From positions 682,001-746,000 of the forward strand of contig OY821789.1 of NCBI GenBank assembly GCA_963682175.1: DNA of 64,000 bases, given 5' to 3'. The notes beneath the pieces were generated by a model. That model saw only the letters and a list, made by a program, of their open reading frames with translations, made no database searches and was not told the DNA's origin. The stretch's first letter is position 1; every line of letters begins with the position of its first letter. This stretch comes from Triglochin maritima (Eukaryota; Streptophyta; Magnoliopsida; Alismatales; Juncaginaceae). Made by a program: the position numbers and the translations under genes. Shown here one piece after another: positions 12,093 to 22,993 of this stretch.

Positions 12093-12968
12093 TACCCGAA
12101 GTGGAGTTCCTTGGTCTCCGTACGCACTAAGTACCTTCCAACTTCCAAGTCATTTGGGAGGGGTACGTACTCCAACCAGAGATAAACCTAACATAGTTAT
12201 ATCTACTTTATGAGATATGAGATGGCAACTAGGGATAAACTCTATGAGATATACTTATAACTACTAAAGGTTAAAGAGATGGGTTTAATGACTGAGGATG
12301 ACGAATTCCAACTAGCCAATGTACGTAAGCAGTTGATGTAATTTATTTTCCGTTTAAGCGTTGTTAATCTACTTTAATTTCAATTAAGCGGTGTAATGTA
12401 GTTTAATTTCAATCCTAGTCTCCTAATATAGTTTAAATATCAAACTATTTACCAAATAATACCCCAAAATATTTAAACCAAATAATAATTAAACCCAACA
12501 TCTACAACAAATAAATAAACCTAACATTTTAAAAAAATACTAAACACAATTTAAAAAAACGACGGAAAATTAAAAAAACCCACCCTAACGACCGAATCGT
12601 CCTTAGGCCTTAACGGGTCGGGCAGACGCCCATCGGGTGGGGGGCACATGTTGCCCCCCAGTTGGTTGATTTTTTTAGTGGAGATTTTGTTATTATGGTT
12701 AATTGATAATGTATTGAGTATTTTTTAGTAATGTGGGATGATAATTTATTATTACTGTGGGATTACTGTTTAATCACGCGTGCATTGTGTTATCACGCTT
12801 CAACTATTCAATCACGCGTGCACTATATAGTCACGCTTGCACTGTGCATTCGCGTGTGTACAGGGCAACAGATACCTCTACCTACTCTCAACTGTAAATA
12901 CATCTACTTATCTAATTTAACTCCTCACATCTTCTTAAATTTTTCACTCCTATTAGCTTCTCATCTCA

Positions 12969-13898
12969 ATGTCAAATAGTAGTTCAAACTTCGCTCAATC
13001 CGACGATGACAGTTGCAGTGAGGCATTCGATGTGATGGACTATGCTATTGATTTGGACGTCCGGGTTGTGTATGAACGGAGTACATGTCCTAGGCTTCGT
13101 CGAAGGAGAACGACGAACCCAGATAGAGACCGTGAACTTGGTTATAGACGCCTTAGGGACGACTATTTTTCTGACAACCCTGTTTATTCTGATTCTCTTT
13201 CCAGGAGAAGATTTCGAATGCGAAAACATCAAGGACGTTCTGGGACAGCAACCCTGATCCTTGAAGCGGTGACATCGTACGACTTATGGATTTGGCATTC
13301 ATTCTTCGGAATTCCTGGTTCGGCCAACGACTTGAACGTCCTGCAACAATCTTCGGTTTTCAATGACATACTGGAAGACCGAGATCCCTCTGTAAATTTT
13401 GAGGTAAATGATGTTCAATATAATATGGGATACTATCTTACTGATGATATTTATCTACAGTGGGCCGCCTTCATTCAATCCATCCTTCACCCTCAAACCC
13501 CGAAACATAGGTTGTTTGCTGAAGTGCAAGAGGCAACGCGTAAAGATGTAGAACACGCTTTCGGAGTGTTGCAAACTAGGTGGGCGGTCATCAAAAATTC
13601 AGCTCTCGCTTGGAGTAAGGACGTACTATCAAAAATAATGTCAACTTGCATCATCATGCATAACATGATTGTGGAGGACGAACGCGACTCTTACGCCAAT
13701 TTTGGAGATATTCGCGAATTTATGGAAGATCAAGCTGGAACTTTTGCCGAGGAAACACGATATTCGACCGATCGTATAGCGGATACTCACGAATTTTTTG
13801 CCAATCAAGATCGAGTGCGTGACAAGAATCAACATTTGGATCTGAAAGACGATTTAATCGAGCTTATATGGCAACACTACGGACGAGGAGCGGTTTGA
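12969..13898 (+). pseudogene. PIF/Harbinger transposase (HARBI1/ALP1-like), internally deleted but in frame
   Basis: The 309-codon frame contains family landmarks: the RRRFRMRK N-terminal region, SGTATLILEAVTSYDLWIWHSFFGIPGSANDLNVL, YNMGYYLTDDIY, RKDVEHAFGVLQTRWAVI and CIIMHNMIVEDER. In full-length relatives roughly 130 residues lie between RMR and the RSG-TILEAV block, including the first catalytic aspartate in a G-S-I-D-C-MHW motif. Here RMRK joins HQGRSGTAT directly (about 13230). The second acidic residue (ND in GSANDLNV) and the later E (VEHAFG) remain. The protein cannot be a complete DDE enzyme. The reading frame is otherwise open, which is notable for a relic. Confidence 0.85.
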
Positions 13899-14306
13899 AC
13901 ACGGTTTTAACGCAATTTGCAATGTTCTATTTCGAAGTCCAGTTTATGTAATATGTATTGTCGTTTGTTAACTTTGAATGTAATATTTCGAATTTAAGTT
14001 TATGTAATATGTATTGTGGTTTCGTAATATTTAATAATAATTTCGTGATTTAATAGTTCGAGTTAAATATTTTCGAGTTAAAGTAATTAGAAGTAGTAAT
14101 TTCAATTAATATTATGTAAAATGTAATTTGTTAAATGTGGTGTAGAATTAAAATTATTTAATTAATAAATGACGTTGAAGAATCACAATGTATAGAGGGT
14201 GTGGGTAGCATGTGCATGGTTAAGGGTTTTTTTTGTGGGTGATGTGAACTGACGTGAGAGAGACAGGAAGTTAAACACGATATTTGGATGACCCCAGGAC
14301 CCACGG

Positions 14307-16772
14307 ATGCATCACGAGAGTTACGATGACCTAAGACCTACCCGTACAAATGACCCCGGTTGGAATACTGCCCATTACATTAGCGCTAATGATAAAAATT
14401 GTATTGTCTGTGAGTTATGTGGTAAGGAAACTAGAGGTGGTATAGCCCGTCACAAACAACATCTTGCACACACACCCGGTAGCAATGCTAGACCTTGTGA
14501 TAAAGTTCCTGACTCTATTAAACAAGACATAACTGCATACATGATTAGAAACAGTAGGACATTACAAAACGAAAATGTATGTCTTGATGATTATGTAGAC
14601 CGAGAAAACATAGAATTTGATCTAGAAACCGGGTCGGGTTCCGGTTCTGCTCCGACCCCAACCTCCCGTTCTCGCCCCGTTCCTGGTCGAAAGAGACAAA
14701 AACAACGTTTGTGGGCACCATTTTGCGGACGTGGGAAGGACGTGGTTTCCGGCCCCCAACAAACAACCATCGAAAGAACCTTTAGAAAAGAAGATAGGAA
14801 AACAATTAATCAAAAATGGGCTAGGTTTTTCTATAGATGTGGTATATCATTCAACACTGTAAGGACGCCTGAGTGGAAGGAAGCAATATCCGCTACTAGT
14901 ACTTACGGACCCGGACTTAAACCCATGACGTATCATGAAGTTAGTGACTCGTGCCTTAAACAAGAAATTGACTACACTAGAGGTATACTAGAATCGTACA
15001 GACAAGATTGGGCAACATACGGGTGCACGTTGATGACAGATGGGTGGACTGATAGGTCCGGTAGGAGTATAATCAATTTTCTAGTAAATTGTCCGACAGG
15101 TACCATGTTCATGAGGTCTGTAGATGCTTCCGGTCACTCTCACACCGCAGACTACCTGTACAAGCTGATGGACAAGGTAGTTGGCGAGATTGGCGAAGAA
15201 CACGTTGTTCAGGTGGTCACCGACAACGCCGCCGCGTACGTACTTGCCGGTAGGATGTTGCAACAAAAAAGAAGGAGATTGTTTTGGACTCCCTGTGCAG
15301 CGCATTGCATCGATCTCATCTTGGAGGATATTGGCAAGTTGTTTTTGAAGACTATTGCTTTAGCTCGGAAGATCATCAAACATTTCAACAGCTCTGCCAT
15401 GTTGTTGAAGAGGATGCGAATTGCCATTGAAGGGAACCTGCTACGCCCTGCTGTCACGAGATTTGCCACCGCATTTCTGAGTTTGCAAAGGTTATTTCTG
15501 AAGAAAGACAAACTCCGAGCCTTTGTTGTTTCCCCGGGGTACAACGATCCTAATGCAAGTTGGATAAAGAACAAGAAAAAGAAGGAGATCTCTACTGAAG
15601 TTGCCGAGACCATTCTACAAAGTGGTTTCTGGACCAACGTCGTAAAGGCACTGAAGGCCTCACAACCTATGGTTCAGGTTCTTAGACTTGTTGACGGCGA
15701 TGAGAAACCAGCGATGGGATATCTGTGTGACGCAATGGAGAAAGCCAAAGAACAAATCATGAGGAACTTTGACGGAAACCCGAGGTTGTACAAGCAAGTC
15801 ATCGACCTCATCGACACCAGGTGGGGTCCAGGGAAGATGATGTCATCACCGCTACATTCTGCTGGTTTCTTACTCAACCCTGGTACCTTCTTCTCCGTCC
15901 CACCTCAGGATCGAAATATAGCTTTCAATGAGCATATGCCTGGATTCATGGATGTCGTAGAGCGGCTCGTCCCCACTCCTGCAGAACAAGACAAGATTTG
16001 CGGTTTACTTGATCGTTACAAGAACTCCCTCGGAATATTCTCGAGGGATATGGTCGTCAGACAAAGGTCGGAAAGAAGACCTATAGATTGGTGGCAATCG
16101 TATGGCGCAGACATGGGAGAGACTGCATTACAGAGGTTGGCCGTGAGGGTGTTGGGATTGACATGTTCGGCATCAGGTTGTGAGCGGAATTGGAGTGTCT
16201 TCGAGCAGTTGCACTCAACGAGAAGGAACAGGTTGGCTGTGAAGAAGATGAATGACTTGGTGTATGTGAACTACAACCAAAAGTTAAGGCAAAGGTTTCA
16301 GCAAAGGATGGAGAAGCCTGGATTTTATGACCCCATCAGTGTGGAGTACGATCTCTTCGACGAGCATCCGTGGTTGGTAGAAACTGAAGATCCGGTCTTC
16401 GCTGGAGAGGAGCTTACATGGGCCGATGTCGAGGAAGCAGCTTTGGGACATTCTTCTTCACGGAGACGCTTTGCTCGATCCATGTCCACTGCATCTGACC
16501 CGCGGTGTTCTACTGCATCTGACGCGCCATTATTAGGTCGTGGCATGGATGATGCCATCGTTCACATCAGTTCTAGAGATCCAGGTGCATCGAGTTCTCA
16601 ACCACCGATGGACATCGACGAGCAATATGTCCAAACCGACGATGAAGAAACTGAAGAAGATGATGTCTACGTCGACAATCCGAATGAGAACGACTCCGAC
16701 GACTCTGATGGTGGTGGAGGATATGATATGGTTCCCAGTTGGACATTAGATCAATGTGTCCAATGGAATTAG
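14307..16772 (+). CDS. hAT-family transposase with BED finger and DUF659, intact 821-residue frame
   Basis: A single uninterrupted ORF encodes, in order: a BED-type zinc finger (CIVCELCGKETRGGIARHKQH, about residues 32-52), an acidic/Ser linker, a DUF659 block (about 220-340: TLMTDGWTDRSGRSIINF, VVQVVTDNAAAYVLAG, WTPCAAHCIDLILEDIGK), and the hAT C-terminal dimerisation region (about 590-680: LGLTCSASGCERNWSVFEQLHSTRRNRL). The aspartates in TDGWTD and VTDNAA and the glutamate in GCERNW fit the hAT DDE triad. The tail is acidic and low-complexity. The start at 14307 directly follows Harbinger-like sequence, so the original 5' end may be lost. An intact frame of this length suggests recent mobility or selection; it could also be a domesticated host gene. 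Confidence 0.9.
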   Translation: MHHESYDDLRPTRTNDPGWNTAHYISANDKNCIVCELCGKETRGGIARHKQHLAHTPGSNARPCDKVPDSIKQDITAYMIRNSRTLQNENVCLDDYVDRENIEFDLETGSGSGSAPTPTSRSRPVPGRKRQKQRLWAPFCGRGKDVVSGPQQTTIERTFRKEDRKTINQKWARFFYRCGISFNTVRTPEWKEAISATSTYGPGLKPMTYHEVSDSCLKQEIDYTRGILESYRQDWATYGCTLMTDGWTDRSGRSIINFLVNCPTGTMFMRSVDASGHSHTADYLYKLMDKVVGEIGEEHVVQVVTDNAAAYVLAGRMLQQKRRRLFWTPCAAHCIDLILEDIGKLFLKTIALARKIIKHFNSSAMLLKRMRIAIEGNLLRPAVTRFATAFLSLQRLFLKKDKLRAFVVSPGYNDPNASWIKNKKKKEISTEVAETILQSGFWTNVVKALKASQPMVQVLRLVDGDEKPAMGYLCDAMEKAKEQIMRNFDGNPRLYKQVIDLIDTRWGPGKMMSSPLHSAGFLLNPGTFFSVPPQDRNIAFNEHMPGFMDVVERLVPTPAEQDKICGLLDRYKNSLGIFSRDMVVRQRSERRPIDWWQSYGADMGETALQRLAVRVLGLTCSASGCERNWSVFEQLHSTRRNRLAVKKMNDLVYVNYNQKLRQRFQQRMEKPGFYDPISVEYDLFDEHPWLVETEDPVFAGEELTWADVEEAALGHSSSRRRFARSMSTASDPRCSTASDAPLLGRGMDDAIVHISSRDPGASSSQPPMDIDEQYVQTDDEETEEDDVYVDNPNENDSDDSDGGGGYDMVPSWTLDQCVQWN

Positions 16773-17160
16773 TTAGTTAGCTTGTAATTCTACTTTCTCT
16801 TTTATCTACTATTGTATGAACTCTGAGTTACTTTGTAATCGTACTACTGAGCAATAAATTGTATACCTAAGTGTTTAGGTGGGTAGAGGGGGTGCCTAGT
16901 GAGGCCTTGGTCGAGGAACTAGGTGTCTTTTCGAAGCCTAAACATGTATGGTAGTTTTAGAAAATATTTGTGTATTTTTTTCTATTTTTCCCGATTTTTC
17001 CTGATTTTTTTATCTATTTTATGAAAATTAATTGAATTTAAAAAAAAAAAAAATTACCGCCCAGCCCTGGGCGGTCGCACAACCGCCTAGGCGATCGCCC
17101 AGGCGACCGGACGCCGCCGGCCGCCTAGGCTCGCCTAGGCGGTGCCTGAACGTTGGTTTA
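16773..17160 (+). mobile_element. Probable right end of the hAT element with CCTAGGCG subterminal repeats
   Basis: After the transposase stop, sequence near 16880-16930 carries GTTTAGGTGGG and GGTGCCTAGTGAGGCC. The stretch 17060-17150 is packed with GCCTAGGCG-type palindromes (CCGCCTAGGCGATCGCC, CGCCTAGGCGGTGCC), ending near GGTGCCTGAACGTTGG. Dense short subterminal repeats are typical of hAT transposase-binding ends. A matching left terminus was not found upstream of 14307, so the boundary is tentative. Confidence 0.5.
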
Positions 17161-17353
17161 ACCCATCATTAATTACCATCATATTAAACCCCAAAAAGGC
17201 AAAAACAGAAAATAAAATAATAAAAAATAAAAAATAACAAACCTCCTTCCTTAAGGAGCGCTTCTAGAAGGTCAAGTCATCGCCAGCATCATCCCGTCGT
17301 CTACCTCTACCACCATATATAACCCCCGTTTCACTCGAGAAAGGTCAGCGGCG

Positions 17354-20300
17354 ATGGCGGAAGCGGAGGAGAAGCCAATCCCGGAGAGAAAACGCAGCAA
17401 AGAAGCTTCCTGTTTCCCCGTCCTCGGATGCTTCACTTCCTCTTCGTCCAACGCCCCGCGTCTCGACAGAGGAAGTGGACAGAGTCCAACTCATTTGGTG
17501 GTGATGGTCAATGGGATCATCGGCACGTAAGCGACGATCCGCCAACTCTTTCGTTTGGTTGTTTTGGTGGGGTTATTTTCTGTTTGTTGTTTGAGATTTC
17601 GCCTGATTTTGAATCGATGGTGATCTATAATCCAATCGATTGGGTTTATTTTTGTAGGGAAATCTGTGATCTGTTGTTATGATTTAGATTCGTAACGTAT
17701 TGTTACTTTGTGTGTTCATTCGCTATGGGTGTGATTAGTTTGCTTGGCAGGGTTTTACTTGTTAGGCACGACGTTTAGTTCGTAGACTCCTGATTTATGT
17801 TGAACTTGGTTGTCCTTGTTTTTTAAGGTGGACTTGTAGAATAACTTCAAGTGTAATTTTTTTGTATCATGGAAAACTAATCACATAAAGTCATCTTGTA
17901 AGTTCAATTCTTCACTTTCTTATAGTTTTTTTCCTGAACCAATCGCATCCTTTGCGGAACTTACTTAGTGATGTTTACAAGTGAGATGAATGACAATCAT
18001 GGAGAGTGACTCACAAAGAATGTCAAAAAAATTGATATGGTTTTAAAACTACAGAATTAGTTGCCGACGACAATTGTAGTGGTGGAAAGAAGTGACATGA
18101 GATTGGGATACCAACATTTACACATTAATAGTGTCGATAGACACTACTTTGGTATTTCAGACATTGCTTTGTGCTATGCATAATCCATCATATAATGATT
18201 ATGTTTGACTGTCTGTCATGTCATGGCTATAATTAACTTAGGTTTGTTTTTGGTTTTGAGGTCTGGTTAACTTTTGATCCAATGAAAGTTCAGAATCATA
18301 TTGTAGATGTCGGGTTTAGTAGTTGAGTGATTATGAGAAATTATAACTCATAAAAATAATAATGTGACTTGTATCTCTGGAAATTCAACTGGCAAATTGA
18401 AGGTAATATGTTTTTAGAATGTAGTCCAACATGTTCCTTGTAACAAAATATTTAATTTTCATAACAATTGGTTTTACCATTCAGAGCTGGTAATTGGAGA
18501 TTTGCTGCAAAACAGCTAGTGAGAAGGTTTCCTGAAGATGTCATTGTTCATCGTAAGTTCAACAGTTTATGTCTGCCATCTCACAACAAATGTGTGCTGC
18601 AATCTTTATTTTTCTGCATTTACAAATTGTCAGATGGTCAAATATCATATGCAGTTTCAGTTCTTCCGACAAGGAGACAAATATCATCTTGATCTTCTTT
18701 GAAAATATTATTCGGTTATTTATACACAACACCGTAAATTAGTAAATTTCAATTTAGTCAACACCCAGTTGATTTATTTCGGATACAAGTTCAATGGTCT
18801 TATTTGTAATAATTTGATTTTTATTCATTTTTGTACTTACAAATGAACAAGCAGACTTTCAGAAAAGCTTTACAGTTATACCAAACTAAGGATGACTTCG
18901 ACATTTTCTTTCTAGGGAGTCGATGCAACTATAATTCCTTGACTTTTGATGGTGTGGATGTTATGGGCGACAGGCTTGCTATGGAGGTGCAATCTTTGTA
19001 CTTTTCTATCTTGAACTTCTGCCTACCTTGTTCAGTATGCGCTCTTTGATGTGGGTGGGTCGTGTGGGATGAATTGCTTATTGTCATACAGTGATGCTAG
19101 TTGTAAACATATGACGTTGCACATTGGCATGATCCTTGTTGTGAGTTATATTTACTTGGATATTGATTAACTCAAAGATAAAATTATATTGTCCGACTCC
19201 TAACAATTCATCAGAATAAATCCTGTAATTTTCTTTCATAGGTTAAGTTGGGAGAATTATGTATATAAAATTTTCTTTTTTATGTAGACGTAACCAATTA
19301 TAGCTGGGAGTCGACAAATAGTGGCCATTAAGAGCTTGAGACAAACAATACGAAAAACGCCAATTCTTCATCTTATTATAATTTTCGCTTTTATATTTCG
19401 CTACGTTTTTCCTAGTCATCCTTAGTTTTATGACAGTATTTTTTTTGTTCGACAGATTGTTTTGCTACAATCTTTAGTTTTCTAGAATATGACAGTGGTG
19501 TTTCTTTTTTTCTTTCAGGTATTATCTGTTATTAAAACCTGTCCAGATGTAACCAAGATATCTTTTGTAGCACATTCATTAGGCGGTTTAGTAGCAAGAT
19601 TTGCCATTGCTAGGCTGTATGAAAGCAAACCAGGGGAAACTTCCGAAGTAAATGGGAGCTATAAAGTCCATGATTCATTAAATGATTCCTTGGCGGACAG
19701 ATCAATTGCAGGGTTAGAGCCCATAAATTTTATCACTTTTGTGACACCTCACCTTGGTTCAAGGTGGCATGGGCAGGTGATTTTCCATGAAACTTTCTTG
19801 TTGTTCTTTTGACTGAAGTTTGTCGCTGTTTTTTCATATCATTATTCTCGGCATATATGCAAATGACTCTGGGAAGCATTAACAAGTTTTTCCTTTACCA
19901 GACTCCATTTCTTTGTGGCTTTAATGCATTGGAAAGGTTTGCAGTCAACACTTGTAGGGCTCTTGGTAAGACGGGGACACATCTTTACCTCACTGACAAG
20001 GACAACGGCAAGCCTCCTCTTCTCCTCCAGATGGTCAGTGACAATGAAGATCTCAAATTCATGTATGTTTTTCCTGTTCCAGTTGATATCTTCAAACCAA
20101 TTTCCTTTTATATAGATTTTCATACTTTAGCAAAGGAAATTAGATCGCTGAAGCTATGATTTTGCTCACAGGTCTGCTCTACGATCTTTTAAGCGTCGCG
20201 TTATCTATTCAAATATGCATTCTGACTGTATCCTTGAAGAGTTAGACAGTTAGTCTGTTCTATGTTTGTGCCATGTTCTTAACTCAGTCATCAGATATTG

Positions 20301-21669
20301 TGGGACGGAAGACTTCCTCTATACGGAGGCAAGAAGAGCTTCCCAAGGTTTTTTTTTGTCTTTTTTGTACGTATAAACGTAGCAATTTTTTTTTTTGAAA
20401 ATTTTGCCCTGTTTCAGCTCAAACATTTCACCAAGAACCGCAAATATCCACACGTCGTCCATGTTGAGATTCCAAAAGTTGTTATTTCAGAAGAGAAAAA
20501 ACTGCCAATTGATAAAATTGAGAAGAAAGATATGGAAGGTGGGTCCTTTATCCTCACTTTATTTCTTTGTTGAAACGTTTCAGTTTTCACAAAGGATTGG
20601 TGTGAGAAATAAATGAAATGAACACAACTAATATTGTTTTATACCAAGTTTCGGGCCTGGCTATGATTATTTATTAGCTTATCATGGAAAGTAGGCTAGT
20701 AGCATCACGGAATATCAAAATTCTCTTGGGACTTTTATTGCTTCTTTTGAAGATCAGTGAAATTACATATCAATAGTAAATTCATTTTATTTGTAAAGGT
20801 GGAGGCTATTAGGTTCTTGATCCTTACATCTTCTGAATTACATATTAAAAGAATAAATACATTCTGTCTTAGTAACGTCCCTCATTTAACTGATTTGCCT
20901 AATTCTTTGCTTGCAATCTTAGAGGATCACCAAAGTCACTACCTATTTCAACATACATGCAAGTTTGTTATCACAGTGACTTAAAAAATATTGATGTGTC
21001 AAGTTAATTCTCGATGTGTGTTCAGTGTGTACTGCTCTTCATTGCAATTTTATGATCCGTTGTTTGGGTCTCTTAGACTCAGCACCCATTATCAATTTTA
21101 AGTTGTTTCTTGAAATTCCCAGTAAAATGTTGTTTCCTTGTGTGGTTTTATTGTGCATTGTTTATATAGAAGTAACTATCTTTTTGCCTATTGCAGAAGT
21201 TATGTTGGATCATCTTAATAGGCTGAATTGGGAGAGAGTCGATGTGAGTTTCCATGGGAGTATACAGAGATTCATGGCTCACAGTACTATTCAGGCATGT
21301 TATGCTCTCCAACCAAATTTCACTTCGTTGGTATAATATATTATGCTGTCATGAATATGAAGAACAATTGGCCTAACCTCAAATACAGTAAACTATATTG
21401 CCTGCATTTACTTGCACATTTGATCTTCCATTTGCAAAAACCAGATACAATTATGGGATATAAGGGCCTGTAAAATCTGCTTATCAAAGTGTTGCAAATT
21501 TCCTAACCAAATCACCCCATACATCTTTTCTTAGTCTCAGTGTATAGTTTGCACTCCTTATACTCTCTTACTTACTAGAGACTTGGGTTTTTTCCAGGTC
21601 AAGGCACCCTGGATGAATTCGCATGGGGCAGATGTAATAAATCACATGATCGACAATATGTTATTATGA
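17354..21669 (+). CDS. DUF676 serine esterase/lipase (ROG1-like alpha/beta hydrolase)
   Basis: Ten exons join in frame to 1131 nt (376 residues): 17354-17526, 18485-18552, 18916-18986, 19519-19776, 19902-20062, 20172-20227, 20295-20347, 20418-20538, 21197-21294 and 21598-21669. The N-terminus leads to HLVVMVNGIIGTAGNWRF, the first strand and oxyanion region. ISFVAHSLGGLVARFAI carries the nucleophile serine in the A-H-S-L-G elbow. FVTPHLGSRWHG, RRQEELPK and the C-terminal SHGADVINHMIDN with the likely catalytic histidine follow. The family (DUF676, putative serine esterase/lipase in plants and yeast) acts on lipid esters; the substrate here is unknown. Intron 9 appears to use a GC donor (CAG|GCATGT). 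No frame defects were seen. Confidence 0.9.
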
Positions 21670-22409
21670 CATATACGCATTTATGCCTCTAGAAGTTCAT
21701 CCAAAGCAAGTGCTCTACATAAGCATCTTAACAACACCTGCATTGCAGAAAAAGAAGAGGTGTTTCAATATTTAGATATTTGTTAGAGAGCTCGATTTGT
21801 TTTCATCATTGTAAATGTACATTGGTCAAAAAAGGCATTTTATGTTAATTTTATTTTAGCTGAGTAGTAAGAAGCAATGGGCATGTATTACTTTATTGAC
21901 TTAATTATTTTTTATATAGTTGAAGTGGCTGGAATTAACTGAAAATGAGATGTCTTCGAGATCACACCGAACTAGCTGCAAGACGCTTTGAGATTCATGT
22001 AAGAACACGCGGATTTGGTTTAAGATTTTCCCATTTTGTCTGACCTTTCTCCAGATTTGTCTCTGGAAGAAGGTTGCTTCTGAAATCTAACCTGCTGCAT
22101 TAACCCTTCCTCGTCATTGACGAAGGCATGATTGAAATCAAACATCTTTGCGATCTTGTAGTGTTCTGCAACTTGGCAGCTTAAACGTTTTTTTTAATGT
22201 CCAATCATCTTACTTTCTGTCATGGTGTGTGTTTGTGCATTCTTATGACATGTTTTCTGCACTGCAACTGCCACCAGGGTTGTATAATAATCTCTGGACT
22301 CTTCAAGAAAATATTTTGGCAGGTGCTCAATGTAATTGCATCTCAGTATCTAACCAATATAATATATTTTGGTACTGATTTGCATTGTCCTGAGGTGATG
22401 TACCATTGG
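21670..22409 (+). other. 3' flank of the lipase gene
   Basis: AT-rich sequence probably holding the 3' UTR of the esterase gene. No further exon or RNA gene was recognised. Confidence 0.5.
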
Positions 22410-22993
22410 GAACTTTTTGTTTTGTTTTTGAAAGTCGATATTACATTAAAATTAAAGTTTAAAGTTTAAAGAATAGCTACAGACATAGCAATTCCATAGT
22501 TTAGTACAAAAGGCAAAAGACCAGCCTGTACTTAACCCATCATTATGGGTAAAAGGGACACACCAAAATACAACCAAACAGGTCTCAAGTTCGATGAGCC
22601 TCCTATCAGGTATCGGCTGTGGAGGGAGAGTTGTTCCTCGGAAGGAAACTTGTCTCCTCGAAGTACCTCGCGTGCTCAGCCGCAATAGCTTCTTCTTCTA
22701 TAGCTCGTATCTCCTCTTCATGAGATAGCTCATCCAAATGTGTATAGTGGTGGATTTCTGCCTGCTCGCTCTCGATTGGTCCCTCTACTGAACCACCCTG
22801 CAGCTGTACTGTTGGTAATATAAGAGGTGGAGGGGATTGAGTGTTGCCGCGCGTGGTAATGTTGGTCGATAGTGGTGTGAAGTGTTCAATCATGTCTCAT
22901 TTTATACGAGTTTGTGCTAAATCGAGCTCCCCCTTTACAAGATCCTATCTACAAAATTAAATTCTCAAAACAATCGTTAACCACAAACCAAAA
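22410..22993 (-). mobile_element. Possible retroposed fragment with A-rich tail
   Basis: Read on the minus strand, this segment holds a 95-codon ORF (22893-22606, Glu-rich, with HLDELSHEEEIRAIEEEAI) and finishes in an A-rich tail (plus-strand TTTTTGTTTTGTTTTTG near 22418). CATTGGGA occurs just left of the tail and again at about 22994 as a possible target duplication. The ORF belongs to no family I recognise. It may be a piece of a retroelement or of a host transcript. Confidence 0.35.

Larger units (their letters stand above)
10690..14300 (+). mobile_element. PIF/Harbinger-derived region with decayed ORF1 and transposase
   Basis: Both genes of a PIF/Harbinger element occur here in the same direction: a Myb/SANT-type ORF1 at 11314-12092 and a DDE_4-type transposase at 12969-13898. 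The left flank (about 10690-10870: TCATGACCTGGATGATCTGGTCATGAG, then CT-rich) resembles the MITE at 47685. The right end reads GGATGACCCC near 14290. A strong hairpin at 12638-12660 (TGGGGGGCA / TTGCCCCCCA) lies between the genes and may be the junction of two elements rather than the inside of one. Exact termini and target duplication were not settled. Confidence 0.6.

Noticed and set aside
12600..14306. Search for a left hAT terminus matching the CCTAGGCG-rich right end
   Set aside because: No matching inverted end was found. The region is Harbinger-like, so the hAT left boundary is left open.
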